A stretch of DNA of 64,000 nucleotides from Diphasiastrum complanatum (GCA_029204225.1 CM055097.1:65541040-65605039), one strand, 5' to 3'; positions 36,151 to 48,795 are shown, counted from the stretch's first letter. Notes: generated from the sequence alone by a model not told the origin. A program made the numbers and translations.

Positions 36151-36560
36151 AAGGCTTAAGTATAATCTGTATCTGACCACCAATAAACTTGCAACCATCT
36201 GCCATATCTAAATGATATTTGGAATTGCAACAACTACATCAAGCAAAGGAAAGATATCAATATGATTGGAAGCCAAGCTATATGTAACAACCAAGAATGC
36301 CAAGAAAGATGAAGCATAAGTAGATCTTGACAAACAATAGTTGGAATGGACATATGTGTAGCAACAAGAATGAGAGTCCCAAGTATCCATAAGGTCCATC
36401 CATGAATGTATAACAACAACATGGGCCCATGAAGCTATAAGGTCATCAAAGGCACCTACTAATAAACTTTGGCCTAAATACACATCTAGAAGTACCTCAT
36501 ATGGATATGCAATATAAATAGGTATTGGAGCATTAGGTGAGCCATCTAAACTATTTTCCA
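36151..36560. other. Unassigned sequence
   Basis: The minus-strand ORF 36208-36561 (117 codons) has no motif I recognise. It sits between gypsy and copia remnants and may be retroelement-derived. Confidence 0.3.
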
Positions 36561-37024
36561 ATGTAATCGTAGTGGAAGCATCATGAGCATCTGCAAGAAC
36601 TCAAGCATCATGAAAATTGTAAGCGCTGACCAACGTCGAAGATACCTCAACAACCATGGAACCAATATCGGGATAGCACGATTGAAACCAATATCGTAGA
36701 TTCTGTAGGCTTTGTGATAAAAGCTCTTGAATCAAGATACCATTGTTGAGGATCTTTACTTTGCAGGGCTTGTACCATAAGCAATCTTGGGTCTTCATGG
36801 GAGATTTTGGCAGAATCTGAAGCTCCATCTTGCTACTGCATCTTCTTCGCTTCATTATGCTTAAGAGTTCGACAATCCTTCATGTCATGACTGGTTCTCT
36901 TGCAGAAATTGCAGAAAAGCTTGGTCTTGGATTTCTATTGTTGTCCATTGTGCTGTTGATGATGGTTTGAATCGGTTTGATCAGCATTCGTCTTCTTGTC
37001 CTTCGGATTTTTCTTCTTCTTGGA
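36561..37024 (-). pseudogene. Copia gag-protease fragment (zinc knuckle)
   Basis: The minus strand reads 'FCNFCKRTSHDMKDC' near 36880-36925, a CCHC knuckle (C-x2-C-x4-H-x4-C). It is followed by 'WYLDSRA', a damaged copia protease active site (Arg for Gly). It belongs to a different element from copia A above it, because the gag-protease order restarts directly below A's RT. Confidence 0.6.
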
Positions 37025-38353
37025 CTATTGTTTATTCGAATATAAGGCGATTGCCTTGTTATTCGAAGAAGATAAACTCTTCCTTCTTACTTCTTCCTGC
37101 AACAAACTTGTTATCAACTTCTGGAGTGATAGCTCAGGAGTATTGCTCTCCATAGGTGTAGCAACCAGCTTGCAATCTTCCATCTTGAACCGCTCCAAAA
37201 TCTGCCCAATGTAGCGTGCTTGAGAGATGAAAATTCCAACCCCTTCTTGTACAAATTCAAGACCAAGATAGAAGTGCAATAGGCCTAAATCTGACGGTTT
37301 CAAAAACCATACCAAGATCAAGTATTATGGCATCAATCTGCTGCTCATTACTTCCCGTAATAATAATATCATCAACATAAAGCAAAATAATGATGATACA
37401 ATCTGAAGTATGCTTGACATAAAGAGTAGATTCGCTAGGACTATTAGTAAACCCACGATCACAAAAATAGGCATGTATCTTTTGATACCACATCCTCGGG
37501 GCTTGCTTCAGTCCATAAAGTGCCTTCTTGAGAAGACAAACTTTATCTTCTTGGCCTTCAACCAAAAAACCAGCAGGTTGTTGAAGGTACACTTCCTCAT
37601 TGAGATCACCATTGAGGAATGTTGTCTTTATGTCAAGTTGTCGGGCAGCCAAAGAGGTTACTACCCTCACGGTAGTCATCCGAGCAGTAGGAGAAAAGTC
37701 TCCTCATAATCAATCCCCTTTTGTTGAGCATAGCCTTTGGCAACAAGCCTTGCCTTGTACCTTTCAATGGTACCATCTGCCTTATACTTGATTTTGTATA
37801 CCCATTTAGAACCAATTGCCTTCTTCCCATGAGGAAGATTAACAAGAACCCAAATCTGGTTCTTCATGAGTGAGTCATACTCATCTTGCATCGCATCCTC
37901 CCAACATTTTACTCCCTTGCCCTGCTCATAAAAAACAGATTCTTCCGCAACGTCTCCATGAGATGTAAGAGCAAAATCTGAAAAATCAGCATAGTCCACC
38001 GATTTTGTAGAGGCACGTGTCTTTCCATGATAAAATGAACTTACTTTGTTGTCCCACAAAGTCGACAACAGCCACCACGGGACTGTTTTGGGCTGTCCAA
38101 CAACCACGTCTCTTCTTGCAATTTGTTGTCCAAGATCTTTCGAGACTGCACTTGGATGTCTAAGATCTTCCAAAACTGGTCCCTGCTGTCCAACAGTTCC
38201 TGCAGACTGATTTTGAGCAACAATGGGCGGTTCTTGATGAACATTAGGCTCTAAACTTGATGAGGTGTTGGGCAGTTTGAAACTGGTTGATTGCTGCCCT
38301 TTATCTCCAGAAATAGAGGATGGTACCAAATCTGGAAAAACTTCAACATTCAC
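37025..38353 (-). pseudogene. Copia A reverse transcriptase
   Basis: 37676-38353 holds the linker and RT start ('WEDAMQDEYDSLMKN', 'GSKWVYKIKYKADG', 'YKARLVAKGYAQQ'). A single-base frameshift near 37678 leads to 37257-37679 ('[19 protein letters not shown]', '[18 protein letters not shown]', catalytic '[10 protein letters not shown]'). Another shift near 37300 leads to 37025-37321 ('[13 protein letters not shown]', 'CKLVATPM'). The RNase H that should follow is absent. Confidence 0.9.
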
Positions 38354-39110
38354 ACTATCTGGTTGTCCCCCTTCAAGATATAAGTTGGGGCCACATCGAA
38401 TGAATTCTTTTCATCAAAATGCACATCACAACAAACAATATTCTTATTAGTGCTCAAATTGAACAGCCTACAGCCTTTGCTTTCACTATGCGAAAATGAG
38501 AGATTAAAGGCTTCTTCCCATACCAAACTTCATAAGGATTTCAATGCTTTAGTAAGACAATGATTGCTTATGTATGCTGTCGTTATAACCGCTTCAGCCC
38601 AAAACTTGTGAGGCAGCATAAGTGTGTGATTCTTTCACTCGGCAAAACCATTTTGTTGAGGCGTATAGGGAGTTGTCATTTGATGTAGAATTCCCTTCTC
38701 CCGAAGAAATGCACCGAACGTACTCTTGATGTATTCCCCTCCTCGATCGGTGCCTAGGGTCTTCAAAGAATGCCAAAACTGATTTTCCATCATTGCTAGA
38801 AAATCTTTGAAATGTTGAAAAACTTCCGATTTAGCCTTCATAGGATAGATCCATGTAAAACGGGAAAAGTCATCAATAAAAGTCACAAAATAGATGCACT
38901 TTCCAATGGATTTGGTCCTCATTGGACCGCAAACATCACTATGAACCAAATCAAATTTATCAAGAACCCTCATAGTTCCATCAATTATAAAAGGTTTCCT
39001 TTGAAACTTTCCAAGTATGCACCCCTCGCATACATGCCCTTCCGGCTACTCAATAGTAGGAAAACCTTCTACCATATTAAATGTCTTCAACTTCTTCAAA
39101 CTTGAAAAGT
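38354..39110 (-). pseudogene. Copia A integrase
   Basis: The zinc-binding 'CEGCILGK' region near 39010-39035 is followed by the catalytic core in 38635-38973. First Asp is in 'DLVHSDVCGPM', second in 'LGTDRGGEYIKSTF' with Glu downstream, then 'TPQQNGFAE'. A stop ends the open stretch at 38635, and the C-terminal region continues in broken frames to about 38354. Confidence 0.85.
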
Positions 39111-40164
39111 TGAGATGCCCAAACCTTGCGTGCCACAATTCAGCCAACTCCAATGATTGTGATGTAGAAGCACCAAGACATATAGAAGGAATTCGTCGCC
39201 CATAGGTGTATCCATGATGAAAAAGCCAGCATGCATTGTTCAAGAGAGATCTTTTAGGATCCTTGACAAGACACTTATCTTCTTTGAACTCAACAACTAG
39301 CCCTTGCTTCAACATAGTTGAAACCGAAAGAAGATTCTTCTTGATTCCCGGAACATAAAGCACATTTTTAATGTACTTTTCTTCACCATTAGACAGAATG
39401 ATGACTACAATTCCAATTCCATGAACAGAATAAGATGCATTATCCACACAATGTACCTTGCTTCCATTTTAGTGAATGCTTCTTTGGGAGAAGTCATATG
39501 ACAAGTAGCACCAGTATCAATCACCCATTCAATGGGCTGAAAATCAGCAACTTGCAAAACAGAACCTAAATTCCTCATAGATGTAGAAGTACTAGTAGAA
39601 GCAATATTAGACACAAAAGCATAGTCTTGGTTGAAGAGATCACCACTAGCTTCAAGCTCTTGCTCCAAAGTAGCAAGTGAAGCACTAGCATCAATTCCTT
39701 TACTCCCCTCTTTCACAAGCTTCTTCTTACAATCCTTGATGAAGTGCCCGTACTTCTTGCAATAGTGGCACTTCCCTTCCTTCTTTTGAGTGTTGACATT
39801 TTGATCTCCAACGGGCTTTTGCTCATCCTTGAAAGGAGGCTTCCCCTTTCCTTTTGACTTGCCTTTGCCCTTGCCTTTCGTGAAGAAAGCTTGATCTTGT
39901 TGAGTGTCATGCAAAATTTTGCTTCGTTTGCTCCTCTTGAAGAAGCAACCCAACAAGTTCATCAAAGGAGAGTTGTTGTCCCCTAAGAGAGATACTCAGA
40001 GATAAAACAAATGGAATATAAGAAGAAGGTAATGAGTTAAGAGTAATGGAAACACATTGAGCAACCTCAATTATCTCATCAATATTGAGAAGTTCCTCAC
40101 GAAAATCCTTGATCTTCGTCAAGTGATTGGTCACTTGATCCCCTTCTTCTTGCATCTTTAACAA
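39046..40164 (-). pseudogene. Copia A gag, zinc knuckle, protease and pre-integrase
   Basis: 39907-40164 is the gag C-terminal part ('SITLNSLPSSYIPFVLSL'). 39405-39965 has a Lys/Gly-rich stretch, knuckle 'CHYCKKYGHFIKDC' and protease 'WVIDTGATCHMTSP'. 39046-39447 has the pre-integrase 'LWHARFGHLNFSSLKKL'. Frames overlap at about 39410-39450 and 39910-39960, so at least two frameshifts are present. Confidence 0.85.
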
Positions 40165-41251
40165 AAAAAGTTGATTCTGAGATACACCACTCTTGCTGGA
40201 TTTTTGACTCTATACACAGTATAGAGTGTATCCCACGCACTTTTAGATGTCTTTTTTAATATGAGGTAAGATAGATCTTTTCACAGCAAGAGCAACCATA
40301 GAATGGGCTTGTGCATCCCTTCTATCCCACTTCTAATGTTCTTCCGAAGATGGAGAAGATGATGTTGATGATGATGATCCACGAGGTGTAGGAGGTGCCA
40401 AAGACGGAGGCCTTTCCTCATCACCATTGACCAAATCCCACAGCCCTTTCGCTATGAGAAGGTTCTTTATCATGTAACTCCACAAGAGTAGTGCCATCCA
40501 ACCGATCTTCACTAAACAAAGAACCGATAGCTTTTGATTCTTTAGCCATTACCTCCAACAGAATTTCAGCTTGTAGTAGATAGGAAAGAGAGCCTTTCAA
40601 CAACCAAATCTACTCAAAAATTTGCAGCAAACAAAGAGCTGAAAGTAGGATCACCAGATGTCTTCCAATCTGCAACCAAAGTGCCCAAAGGATAATGGAA
40701 AGATGGTTGTCTTTCTACACAAAAAAACCAGCTTCTTGAAAATTAGTGAGCTTCGAATGAAGCCTACACCGAAACCCAATTAGGAAGCCAAATAGTGTGA
40801 TCAACACAAACTTCAATAGGGCTGTTGAAAGCACCCTACTACTTGCTGGAAATCTGCAATTTTCTAGCCACAAATTTGCCCTAACCCAAAATAGGGTATG
40901 CTGAATATTGGGCACCCTCTTTCACAAATGCAAACCTGAAAACATAAACAGCAAGGTAAGAAGGCTCCAACACCAAAAATCAGTAGCAGATTTTTGGGCG
41001 CCCTCCTCCAAACAAAACTTGCTAAAAACTGGCTGCAAAAAAAATCATATTTGAGATGCTGATTTTTGGGTGCCACAAATTGCTCCTCCAAGATCTCTGA
41101 TGGGCGCCCTCCTTCAACCTGGAAAGAGACAAAAATAGCTGATCCAAACTCCACTTAGAAAGATCAACAATATGCTGAAATTTCAGAACAAAAAGTAGAG
41201 AAGCTCCTCTTTTGGTAGGGCGCCGACATATAAGCTTGTTGCAGATCCAGT
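40165..41251 (-). other. Copia A gag N-terminus and leader with GGGCGCCC repeats
   Basis: Decayed gag N-terminal sequence, then a leader in which a G/C-rich block (GGGCGCCCTCCTYC or close variants) recurs near 40910, 40998, 41068, 41102 and 41218. It also occurs inside the LTR at 41340 and 41508. Confidence 0.5.
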
Positions 41252-41264
41252 AGCTCTGATACCA
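41252..41264 (-). promoter_or_regulatory. Primer-binding site of copia A
   Basis: Minus-strand TGGTATCAGAGCT, directly inside the LTR end at 41265. Confidence 0.9.
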
Positions 41265-41352
41265 TGTAGAAAAACAAGAGTCAAGTCACCGAGATCTAGT
41301 TATCAATCAATCTCCACGAGAAACAAGAGAGAATAGGCTGGGCGCCCTCCTC

Positions 41353-41407
<55 letters not shown>

Positions 41408-41629
41408 AACACAAGCAATGGAGAGCAATGCTTAGCCAAACTGAAATATGTGACACAATAAGCCAATATGTACTCTACCTACTTACTGAATGTAGGGCAC
41501 CCCCAAAAGTCAAGATAGGGCCCCTAAACCAAATTAGACCTCTAAGGACCCACGAGTCCATACATGACCAAAATTGGGTCCAACTGAACTTAAGACAAAC
41601 TTAAGATGGCCTAAATAACTAAATACCCA
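41265..41629 (-). repeat. 5' LTR of copia A, containing (AG)26
   Basis: About 365 bp. The lower edge is fixed by the primer-binding site. The upper edge is set where gag of another copia begins. An AG microsatellite lies inside at 41355-41406. Confidence 0.65.
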
Positions 41630-41906
41630 TGGTTACACGAATCTCGACCTTTTGGGTCAAAGTAACCAATGGATTAACTTTAGCATAGTCATTTATTTCT
41701 AACACCATTGATGTATCCCATTGTTTCTCTTCTATCAAAATCATCCTCATTTTGAACTTCCACATGTGGAAGTCATCACCGTTAAACTTGTTGATCAATC
41801 GGATCTCAGAAGTTGAACCGTCCATAGTTAAACAATGATATTAAGAATACAAACTAGCAATAATCATGAACTCGATAGATAACTAGAACCTGCTCTGATA
41901 TCACTT
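41630..41906 (-). pseudogene. Gag N-terminus and primer site of another copia
   Basis: Minus-strand 'INKFNGDDFHMWKFKMRMIL' (41825 downward) is the copia gag start. Above it is a mutated primer site (TGATATCAGAGC, 41903-41892), and from 41907 LTR-like sequence starting TGTTGGGGAC on the plus strand. The gag text breaks off at the copia A LTR, consistent with A having inserted into it. Confidence 0.7.
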
Positions 41907-43900
41907 TGTTGGGGACATTTGATGATGCAGCGGAATGTCTGAACGGTTCTCCCCACCAAGAGAAAAAAACAATAATTTTACTTAATACAGGAACGGTCTT
42001 TCAATGTTCAGTCAAATCGCTAGGTAATTATATCATTCATTTAACTTGGTAGAATACCTTACGTAGGTGTCAACGACAACCATGAAGAGTGAGAATAATT
42101 TAGGCGTCTGTGATAATAAGATCTATTACAATTTCAAAAACAAATCTATGTCAATCTAAGCATAAAAATTAGGCTTTGAATGACATCACATTTGAATGCT
42201 CGGCATTTACAAGGGCTCTCTTGTACAAAAGCGTCATTCAAGGACACTCATCAAACTTTGCCTATTCACCATTGTGTCTAGAAGTTGAGAATAATACTTT
42301 CTACATCTTCAATGAAACTATACGTCAATGTAAGCATAAGTTGATCCTTGATCTAGCATTGGAAATGAGTGAGTCAATCAAAAATAGATAAAATCAAGTA
42401 AAGAACCAATAAATAGGATTCTACACACGATAATGATATTTTCTTTCCATAAAAAGGTTTAAGTTGCAATATTTATTGAGAAATCTCAACAAAAAAATGA
42501 TAGATTTAAATACCCAAGCTCAAAGAGAGTTCTTATAAGAACTAGTCAACATGCGTGTGAAAGTATGTGTCACATAATCTATTAGATTTACACAATATAT
42601 CCTCTCGCTATATAAACCTTCTCCATCTTTTGAAGTAATAAAATTGGCTGTTCCTGCAATATGTATTACAAGTGAGTGAAAGATGATACTAGTTTGGCTG
42701 TTTGAACTTATATTTTGTCAACAAAAGTTGGATTTGTGGATCATTTTTTTCTTGGAGTGCGTGAGCTCAATAAGATCTTCGAAATTGCACCATGCCTTCA
42801 CCCATTTCAACAATTTGTAGTAGTGCAAAATTGAATAATCATTTTGCTCTTCTTCCACCCTGCATGCAAGTCGGTCATCACCAACTGCATGCGACAATTA
42901 ACCACGTCCACTTGCCTGGAAACATGTGCAAATAGCTGCCTGAAACCCTCCATGGTGCTCTAGTAAAAGAATGACACGAATTGCATGCCCTACCCAAGAC
43001 AAGAACAAGCCATACCATCCCTCAAGTTTACTCTTCCAGATTATTGGTGTAAGCTTGTAAAGTTTGTACATAAACCAAAAAGTACTTAACAAATTATGCA
43101 GTTTTCGGTATCAAATGTTGCACTGAATGTAGCATCTAATCTAGTTTACCATAGTTTTGACCTACGAAAGTTCAATTCAGTACTGAATTTGCTAGAGAAA
43201 TGAGTTACGTGAAGCATTTCTGACCTAAATATAACAATAGAAGTGTCAAGCAGGTACCTCTGGAGTCCAAACAAAGAAATCCAATGCTTCAGGAGCATTA
43301 CCACTTGTCATGAGAAGACGTTTTCAGCTGCTTCTTAAGCGGGAAACCCTATAAAAATGGACTTTGATGGATCGACCCTTCGTTCGGGCCAAAAATGGCA
43401 ACTTCTTCACTCAGACCTTTCATCAACCAAATTCTCATCAAATCACCAACAGCTAGTTCAATTACTCCATCTAGATCCTCGACACAAGACTTGTCTGTCA
43501 ATTTAGATCATGAAACAAACCACCAGTCATTCGTGCTCTTTGGCTGTCCATGGATTCTTTGCTTCAAACAGATTAAAGCAGGAATATACTCAGATCACCA
43601 CGTAAATAACCCCCTGTAGGATTTCGTGCCAATTTTTCCCTTGATGAGGGCTTTAATAGGGTTTTCTCGGACTTTCCCATTTTCGACTCCCATTTATTTG
43701 CTCCTAACCCCTAATTTTTTAGTGTTTCTTGGCACTTGTACCCACTTTCTTCAAGATGTGGAAAGCCACCTCTACACAAAGGTCTAGTTCATCCCAAGAC
43801 TAGCTTAAGGAATAAATACGAAGCCAGGGCACTTGTCATGTTCCTAAGGGTCGCTCACCCAACTACCAATTCCCAATCACAACACAACATTTTGGAAACC
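41907..43900. other. LTR remnant then unassigned sequence
   Basis: The first few hundred bases probably belong to the LTR of the copia at 41630-41906; its outer end is not clear. Beyond it, the minus-strand ORF at 42898-43092 and the plus-strand ORFs at 42176-42391 and 43395-43619 have no recognised motif. A short minus-strand open stretch near 43260-43320 ends in a GT-like donor and might be an exon, but nothing supports it further. Confidence 0.3.
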
Positions 43901-44137
43901 CTAAATGGGATAAGGTTTGATCGACGTTACCGAGACTATCTATTATGAGCAGCTTTCTTTTTTTCCATTTTCTCGTTCATTTTTTGATATGACAAACCCT
44001 ATTTAGGCTTCCCAGGCACTTGTTTTATTTAAAATTGCTCCTTGTATTTTTTGGGGAGAAGCAAATGAAAGGCCACACGGCATGTAATCCAATAACCAAC
44101 CCAACATGTATCTTTTGCTTGTCTAACCTTTTGGAAA

Positions 44138-44139
<2 letters not shown>

Positions 44140-44214
<75 letters not shown>

Positions 44215-44317
44215 CACCAAAGGGTGTTTATAATTTATTTTTGAGCCAACCGATTCTTTGGACCTTAGGAGTTGATCTCTTTCACAACATATGAGAGAGA
44301 GAGAGAGAGAGAGAGAA
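44140..44317 (+). repeat. (CT)36 tract and a nearby (GA)13 tract
   Basis: A pure CT run at 44140-44211 is followed 80 bp later by a GA run at 44292-44317, so complementary dinucleotides face each other and could pair. ORFs across them are artefacts. Confidence 0.9.
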
Positions 44318-46900
44318 AGAAAGAGAGAACCATCTTAGAATCATCCTTTAGCTAACATTATGTCAATTATTTTTCAATTTACACATTATCATCACATTTG
44401 CACACAATTTCCAAGTCAATTGGATCTTATGTGATTTTCTATGACTAATAAGGGTGATAAGAACAATTAGTGATGATTAAAATAAACAATGTGTACACGT
44501 CAATTAGTGATGATAGTTACAAAGTCCATTGTGCTACTTAAAAAATAATGTAAGATGTGAGCCAAAATCAAGGTGAGTAATTTGTTGTCCCTTGTCATGG
44601 CCTTGATGAGAAGCTTTTTTGTGACTTCCATTTGTATCTTTTTGGGGTCTGCATTACTGTTAGTTGCAACTACAATGTCAGCCTATTACAAAGCGAGAAG
44701 AACCTGGTCGGACAATGTGATTTGGTGTCACTTGGCATGCGCTTGTACACACATATAGTACACATGCTTATATGCAAATTGGTCTTCTTTCACAATAGAA
44801 AACACTAGTGTTCCATAGCCATCTAAAGAAGCACCCAAATGAGAGATAATTTTCAATTCACTAGACCGACATTGTTAATCTGGTATGTCGAAGAACATGT
44901 GAAATCCACAAAAGTCCATTCATGCACTCAAATACACCACCATAATCACTTTTGTGCACAATGCTTGAAAAACTAACATTTATTGTCATCAATCTGATCC
45001 AACAATGGCTATATAGCATTGTTCCATCTCTATCATTGGGGAGTTGCCACTCAAGCAAATCAAACATAATGTTTTCATTATATTGAGTAGGCAATTCATT
45101 TAATTCCTAGACTATACTACACGGCATGAGTATTTTTTCAAGCAAGTGCTTTGAGGGTTGTTTGAAAAATCTAAAAAATCTCTCCCAATTTGATGCAAGT
45201 ATCATACGAAGTCTTTACCATACTCTGATCACTTCCTTATTTGAAGTAAGTTTAACAACTACACCTGCATTACACTTGCGCATACCATTCAGAAATGCTA
45301 AACAACTTGGACTTATAAAAAAAATCAGTAATATGAGAATACTTTCAGAAACAAATAAATAACAAAGTAAATAATTGGAGGATTTAACATGTTCACAATA
45401 GTTGTTCACAATCGAAGATTCAAATATTTACTCACCACAATAGAATCCATATAAAACATAATCCATACACAAATCAACAAATATGATTTTGATTCTATTG
45501 ACATCAAAATGGTGCCCTTAGTTATATGCAACCCTTGAAGTAATCTCGTTCTATTGCATGAAGTGTAAAATGTACATTGAATCAAGATGTTCATGTTTAT
45601 GGAGCAACTATTAGAAACAATTATTTATATGATGCAAAGCTACAACTTGTTAATATCCAACATGACAAAAACTTTGGAGGAGAAACATTGGTAGTACTTG
45701 GAGGAACAACCTTGTAGAGTAGCAGTACTTGGGATGGATGAGAAAATGTCGGAGTGTTTACAAGGAAGGCAGGGGACCAATACAAAATCCTAGACCTATA
45801 ATCCATTGAAATAAATGTTACAACCTTCAAAACATAAATGAAAACAAAACAAAAAAAAAACTTGAGAGTACACCCCCCCCCCCCCCCCCCCTCCCCCCTC
45901 TCATATGAAGCGCCAGTGTCTCAAAGGGCACTAGGACGAGCAGTTTTTCCAAGACATGCTTAAGTCTAACATCCAATCGACATGAACTCACTAAAAAGCC
46001 AAGTTAGAAAACTAGTAGAGGGAGTTGAGACTTGGCAACTGGATTTCTAGCATTGGTTGAGTTGCCCAAGTTTATGTCTACTTGACTCCTATAGTTTTGT
46101 TGTGATTCTGCACACTCCCTCTACCTTGGAATATAGTGTTGTCTAGTAAAGCACACATTTTTATTTTGTTGATTAAGCCTAGTAGAATCAGTCTAGCTCT
46201 CGGACATGGATTCAAGAAGTTGTCCTGGCTGGCAGAATTAGCTTAGCTCTTGGACATGGGCCCCAAGAGCTAACTAGGCCATGACTCGAGCTCCAAAGCT
46301 AGCTCATGACTTGTGACTACTTGACTGACTCACCATTGGTTGGAGGCTTAGTCCTTGACAACTTGCTTATGGGGCTTTTGGGTGTGTCACCCCTCCGACC
46401 CCTCCGAGTCTTACAGGGCCCAAGTTAGCTTTACAACATCCTCCTCTCGTTTGAAAAAGCTGATGTCCTCTTCAGGGCCAAACTAGAACCTAAGGCTCAT
46501 GGTGCGGGCTCGATTCACCAACCAGATTTTATCATAAGTACAAGGGCATGGGCTTTATTCGCTATTCAAAAAAATCTAAGTTTAACATAAAAATACATTT
46601 TGCACTTAACATGAGAAAAGTGTGTGTCCAATTCACTTATATAAAATTTGTGTAAAGCTGCAAGGTTTTGCTAAAGTACTTAGGCCCTAGAAAACTGGTA
46701 GCCTTTATTAACATGGAAAGAAAGGTACTTGAGAGCTCCTTTGAGCTCGAGATATATCATTTTTAACATGCCGGAATGAGTCCCCATTGGACTCTAGATT
46801 TTTTGTTTATCACACGAGTTGAGCTCCTTAAGCTCAACATCTACACTTTGATTCATTTTTTATGTCGAAGCTATAGGCAATATTCGCTCCATCTAATCCT
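44318..46900. other. Unassigned sequence with a poly-C run
   Basis: No gene recognised. A C-rich tract lies at about 45870-45900 (a run of about 20 C, then ctcccccctc). Small ORFs (44573-44758, 44861-45094, 45126-45362, 45621-45830) carry no motif. Confidence 0.35.
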
Positions 46901-46931
46901 TTGTCACCTTATTTGTCTTTGCTAGCTTCTC

Positions 46932-47330
46932 TTAATCGAAGTGATGAATGAGATTTGAAGGAATGGATGACTCAGGTCCAAATATGTCATTCGTCTCTGG
47001 TTGATCTCCTAGCACAGCTCTAACGATGCAAGATCTTCTACCATTATATGATAACACCAGATTAACTCCCTTTATTAAGAATAAAACGACGTGTTCATTG
47101 AACCAGCTTACTCCCAAGATGGCGTCAAGAGCATTCATCGTCAGGATAATGAATGTTATCCAATTCTTCCAAGTCCCATTGAGATTAGTAAATTGATTGC
47201 TAATCTACAAGCTGTCATTGTACCTTTCAATGTATCCACACAAATGGGGGTCGCACTTTCTTTGCATTGAATGTTAGTTCCTCTACCAATCTTTCTGAAA
47301 GATAATTGTGTGATGCTCCCAAATCCACCA
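46932..47330 (-). pseudogene. Ty3/gypsy aspartic protease relic
   Basis: The minus strand reads 'FMVDLGASHNYLSERLVEEL' near 47325-47265, a retropepsin loop with Leu for the usual Ser (DSGA to DLGA). Downstream is 'LDAILGVSWFNEH' near 47135, in another frame. It is an isolated, frameshifted relic. Confidence 0.7.
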
Positions 47331-47879
47331 TGAAGTAGATGATTTTATCTTGAATGCAGCCCTTCAGGTACAACAACTTTCATCCTTTTGCAGGAGTTGC
47401 CATGAGATGTTCTCGATAAACTATAAGGGCTCTTATTTGCTGTACGGCATTCAAGTTGGTGGACTCCATCAAATCTATATCTGGATCTTCTTCTTCATCT
47501 TGTTCATGGCCCCCCTATCAGATGAAAAGTCCACAGTTGTCTCCTTGGTGAATGACTAATTTCTATTTCAAGATTCTTCCTGCATGTTTATTGATCGTTG
47601 ATCTCGGGTCAGGTGAAACCAACTTTGGTTCTACGTCTGCTCATCTAATACCTGCAGGAATCTTAACTTAGACAACCAAATTATTTGAAGAACGTCTACA
47701 ACGGGCTTTTGGCTGATCTCCAGCAAAGGGTAATTACAATCCTATCATATTTCAAGTTCAGATGTTAAGTTCAATAATTTGAAGATCATTGAAGACTTGG
47801 CCATCTTCAAGAAATTCCACGAATTAGCATTTAGAACAACTTTGAAGAAATACACTAAGTGTCGCAACTGTCTACAGAA

Positions 47880-48110
47880 ATGAACTATGTTTTTAACAAT
47901 GTTGGCTTTTCTCGAAATGCGACACTTCAGCATAGTTCAACAGTTCAACAATGTCGGCTTTTTGCATTTTCCTGAAATGCGACAGTGTCGGCTTTTTGCG
48001 AGGCTTCTTGCCTTCAGCTTCTTCCTTTCAGCTATATTGAAGAAGTTAAATTGTTTTAAGGGCACCTTCATCTTTTTAAGGGCACAATCGAATTTTTAAA
48101 GGCACTGTCG
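47880..48110 (+). repeat. Local repeats with 'gaaatgcgaca' and 'tcggctttttgc' blocks
   Basis: The pair 'ggctttt...gaaatgcgaca' occurs at about 47902-47923 and 47964-47983, and 'tcggctttttgcgag' again at about 47987-48002. A second motif 'aagggcac...tttttaa' recurs three times at about 48058-48110. Confidence 0.6.
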
Positions 48111-48795
48111 ACTTTTTTGCAAAATCCCGAAGAGAAAAAAAAATCCCGACAATCGTCTACTTTCAGCGATGAACGTTCCCGACCACTTCCCAAAAATGAG
48201 AAGTGAGAGAAAGCCACTTTACGTAAAATGCAAAGTGAGAGAATTTGCGATGTCCTCGTCCGTGTCAGCATTCCTTGATTCGTTGACCGTATATACCATG
48301 TATAGTTGTCACGCAAGCCAAATACTTCCAAGTACAACGGCTTACTTAATTAGGTGACAAATATTTACTCTAATTAATACATGGATGAATTCTATAAATG
48401 GATCATTCATGCACACTCTACGTGATGCTCCGTCCATGAGACGAATGATTTTGAGCCTCCCAGTTACGCCATCATTTTGGTTGTAACTACTATTTTGTTG
48501 TGCTTCAGTGTAATATAGCAGCAACATGTTTTTCTATTTGTGTATAATGTAGATGAATGCTTATTGTGATTTGAATGCACTTCATTGCTGTTTGATAACA
48601 TTTGTTCGCTCACTCTGATCAGAACACGGACGTCTACGACTCCTAAGTTTCTGATCAGATGATGGATGTCTTTGATGTCTGAGGAACTTGCGCTGTCATA
48701 CTGCTCTTTCAATCTATTTTAGAACTAAACTTCTGACTAAATCCATTTTTCAGTAATACCACGCACAATCTTCATACTCCATTGCCCCCATCAGA

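Larger units (their letters stand above)
37025..41629 (-). mobile_element. Copia element A, 5' LTR to RT, 3' part missing
   Basis: On the minus strand: LTR (41629-41265), primer-binding site (41264-41252), leader, gag, knuckle, protease, integrase, RT. It stops inside RT-RNase H at about 37025, where another copia fragment begins; no RNase H or 3' LTR is present. It has scattered frameshifts, but every domain up to RT is recognisable, making it the most complete pol in the window. Confidence 0.85.

Noticed and set aside
43260-43320. Possible minus-strand exon ending in a GT donor
   Set aside because: No recognisable protein, no partner exon found.
46190-46270. Repeated 'ttagctct(c/t)ggacatgg' phrase
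   Set aside because: Two short imperfect copies in unassigned DNA; not enough to call a repeat family.
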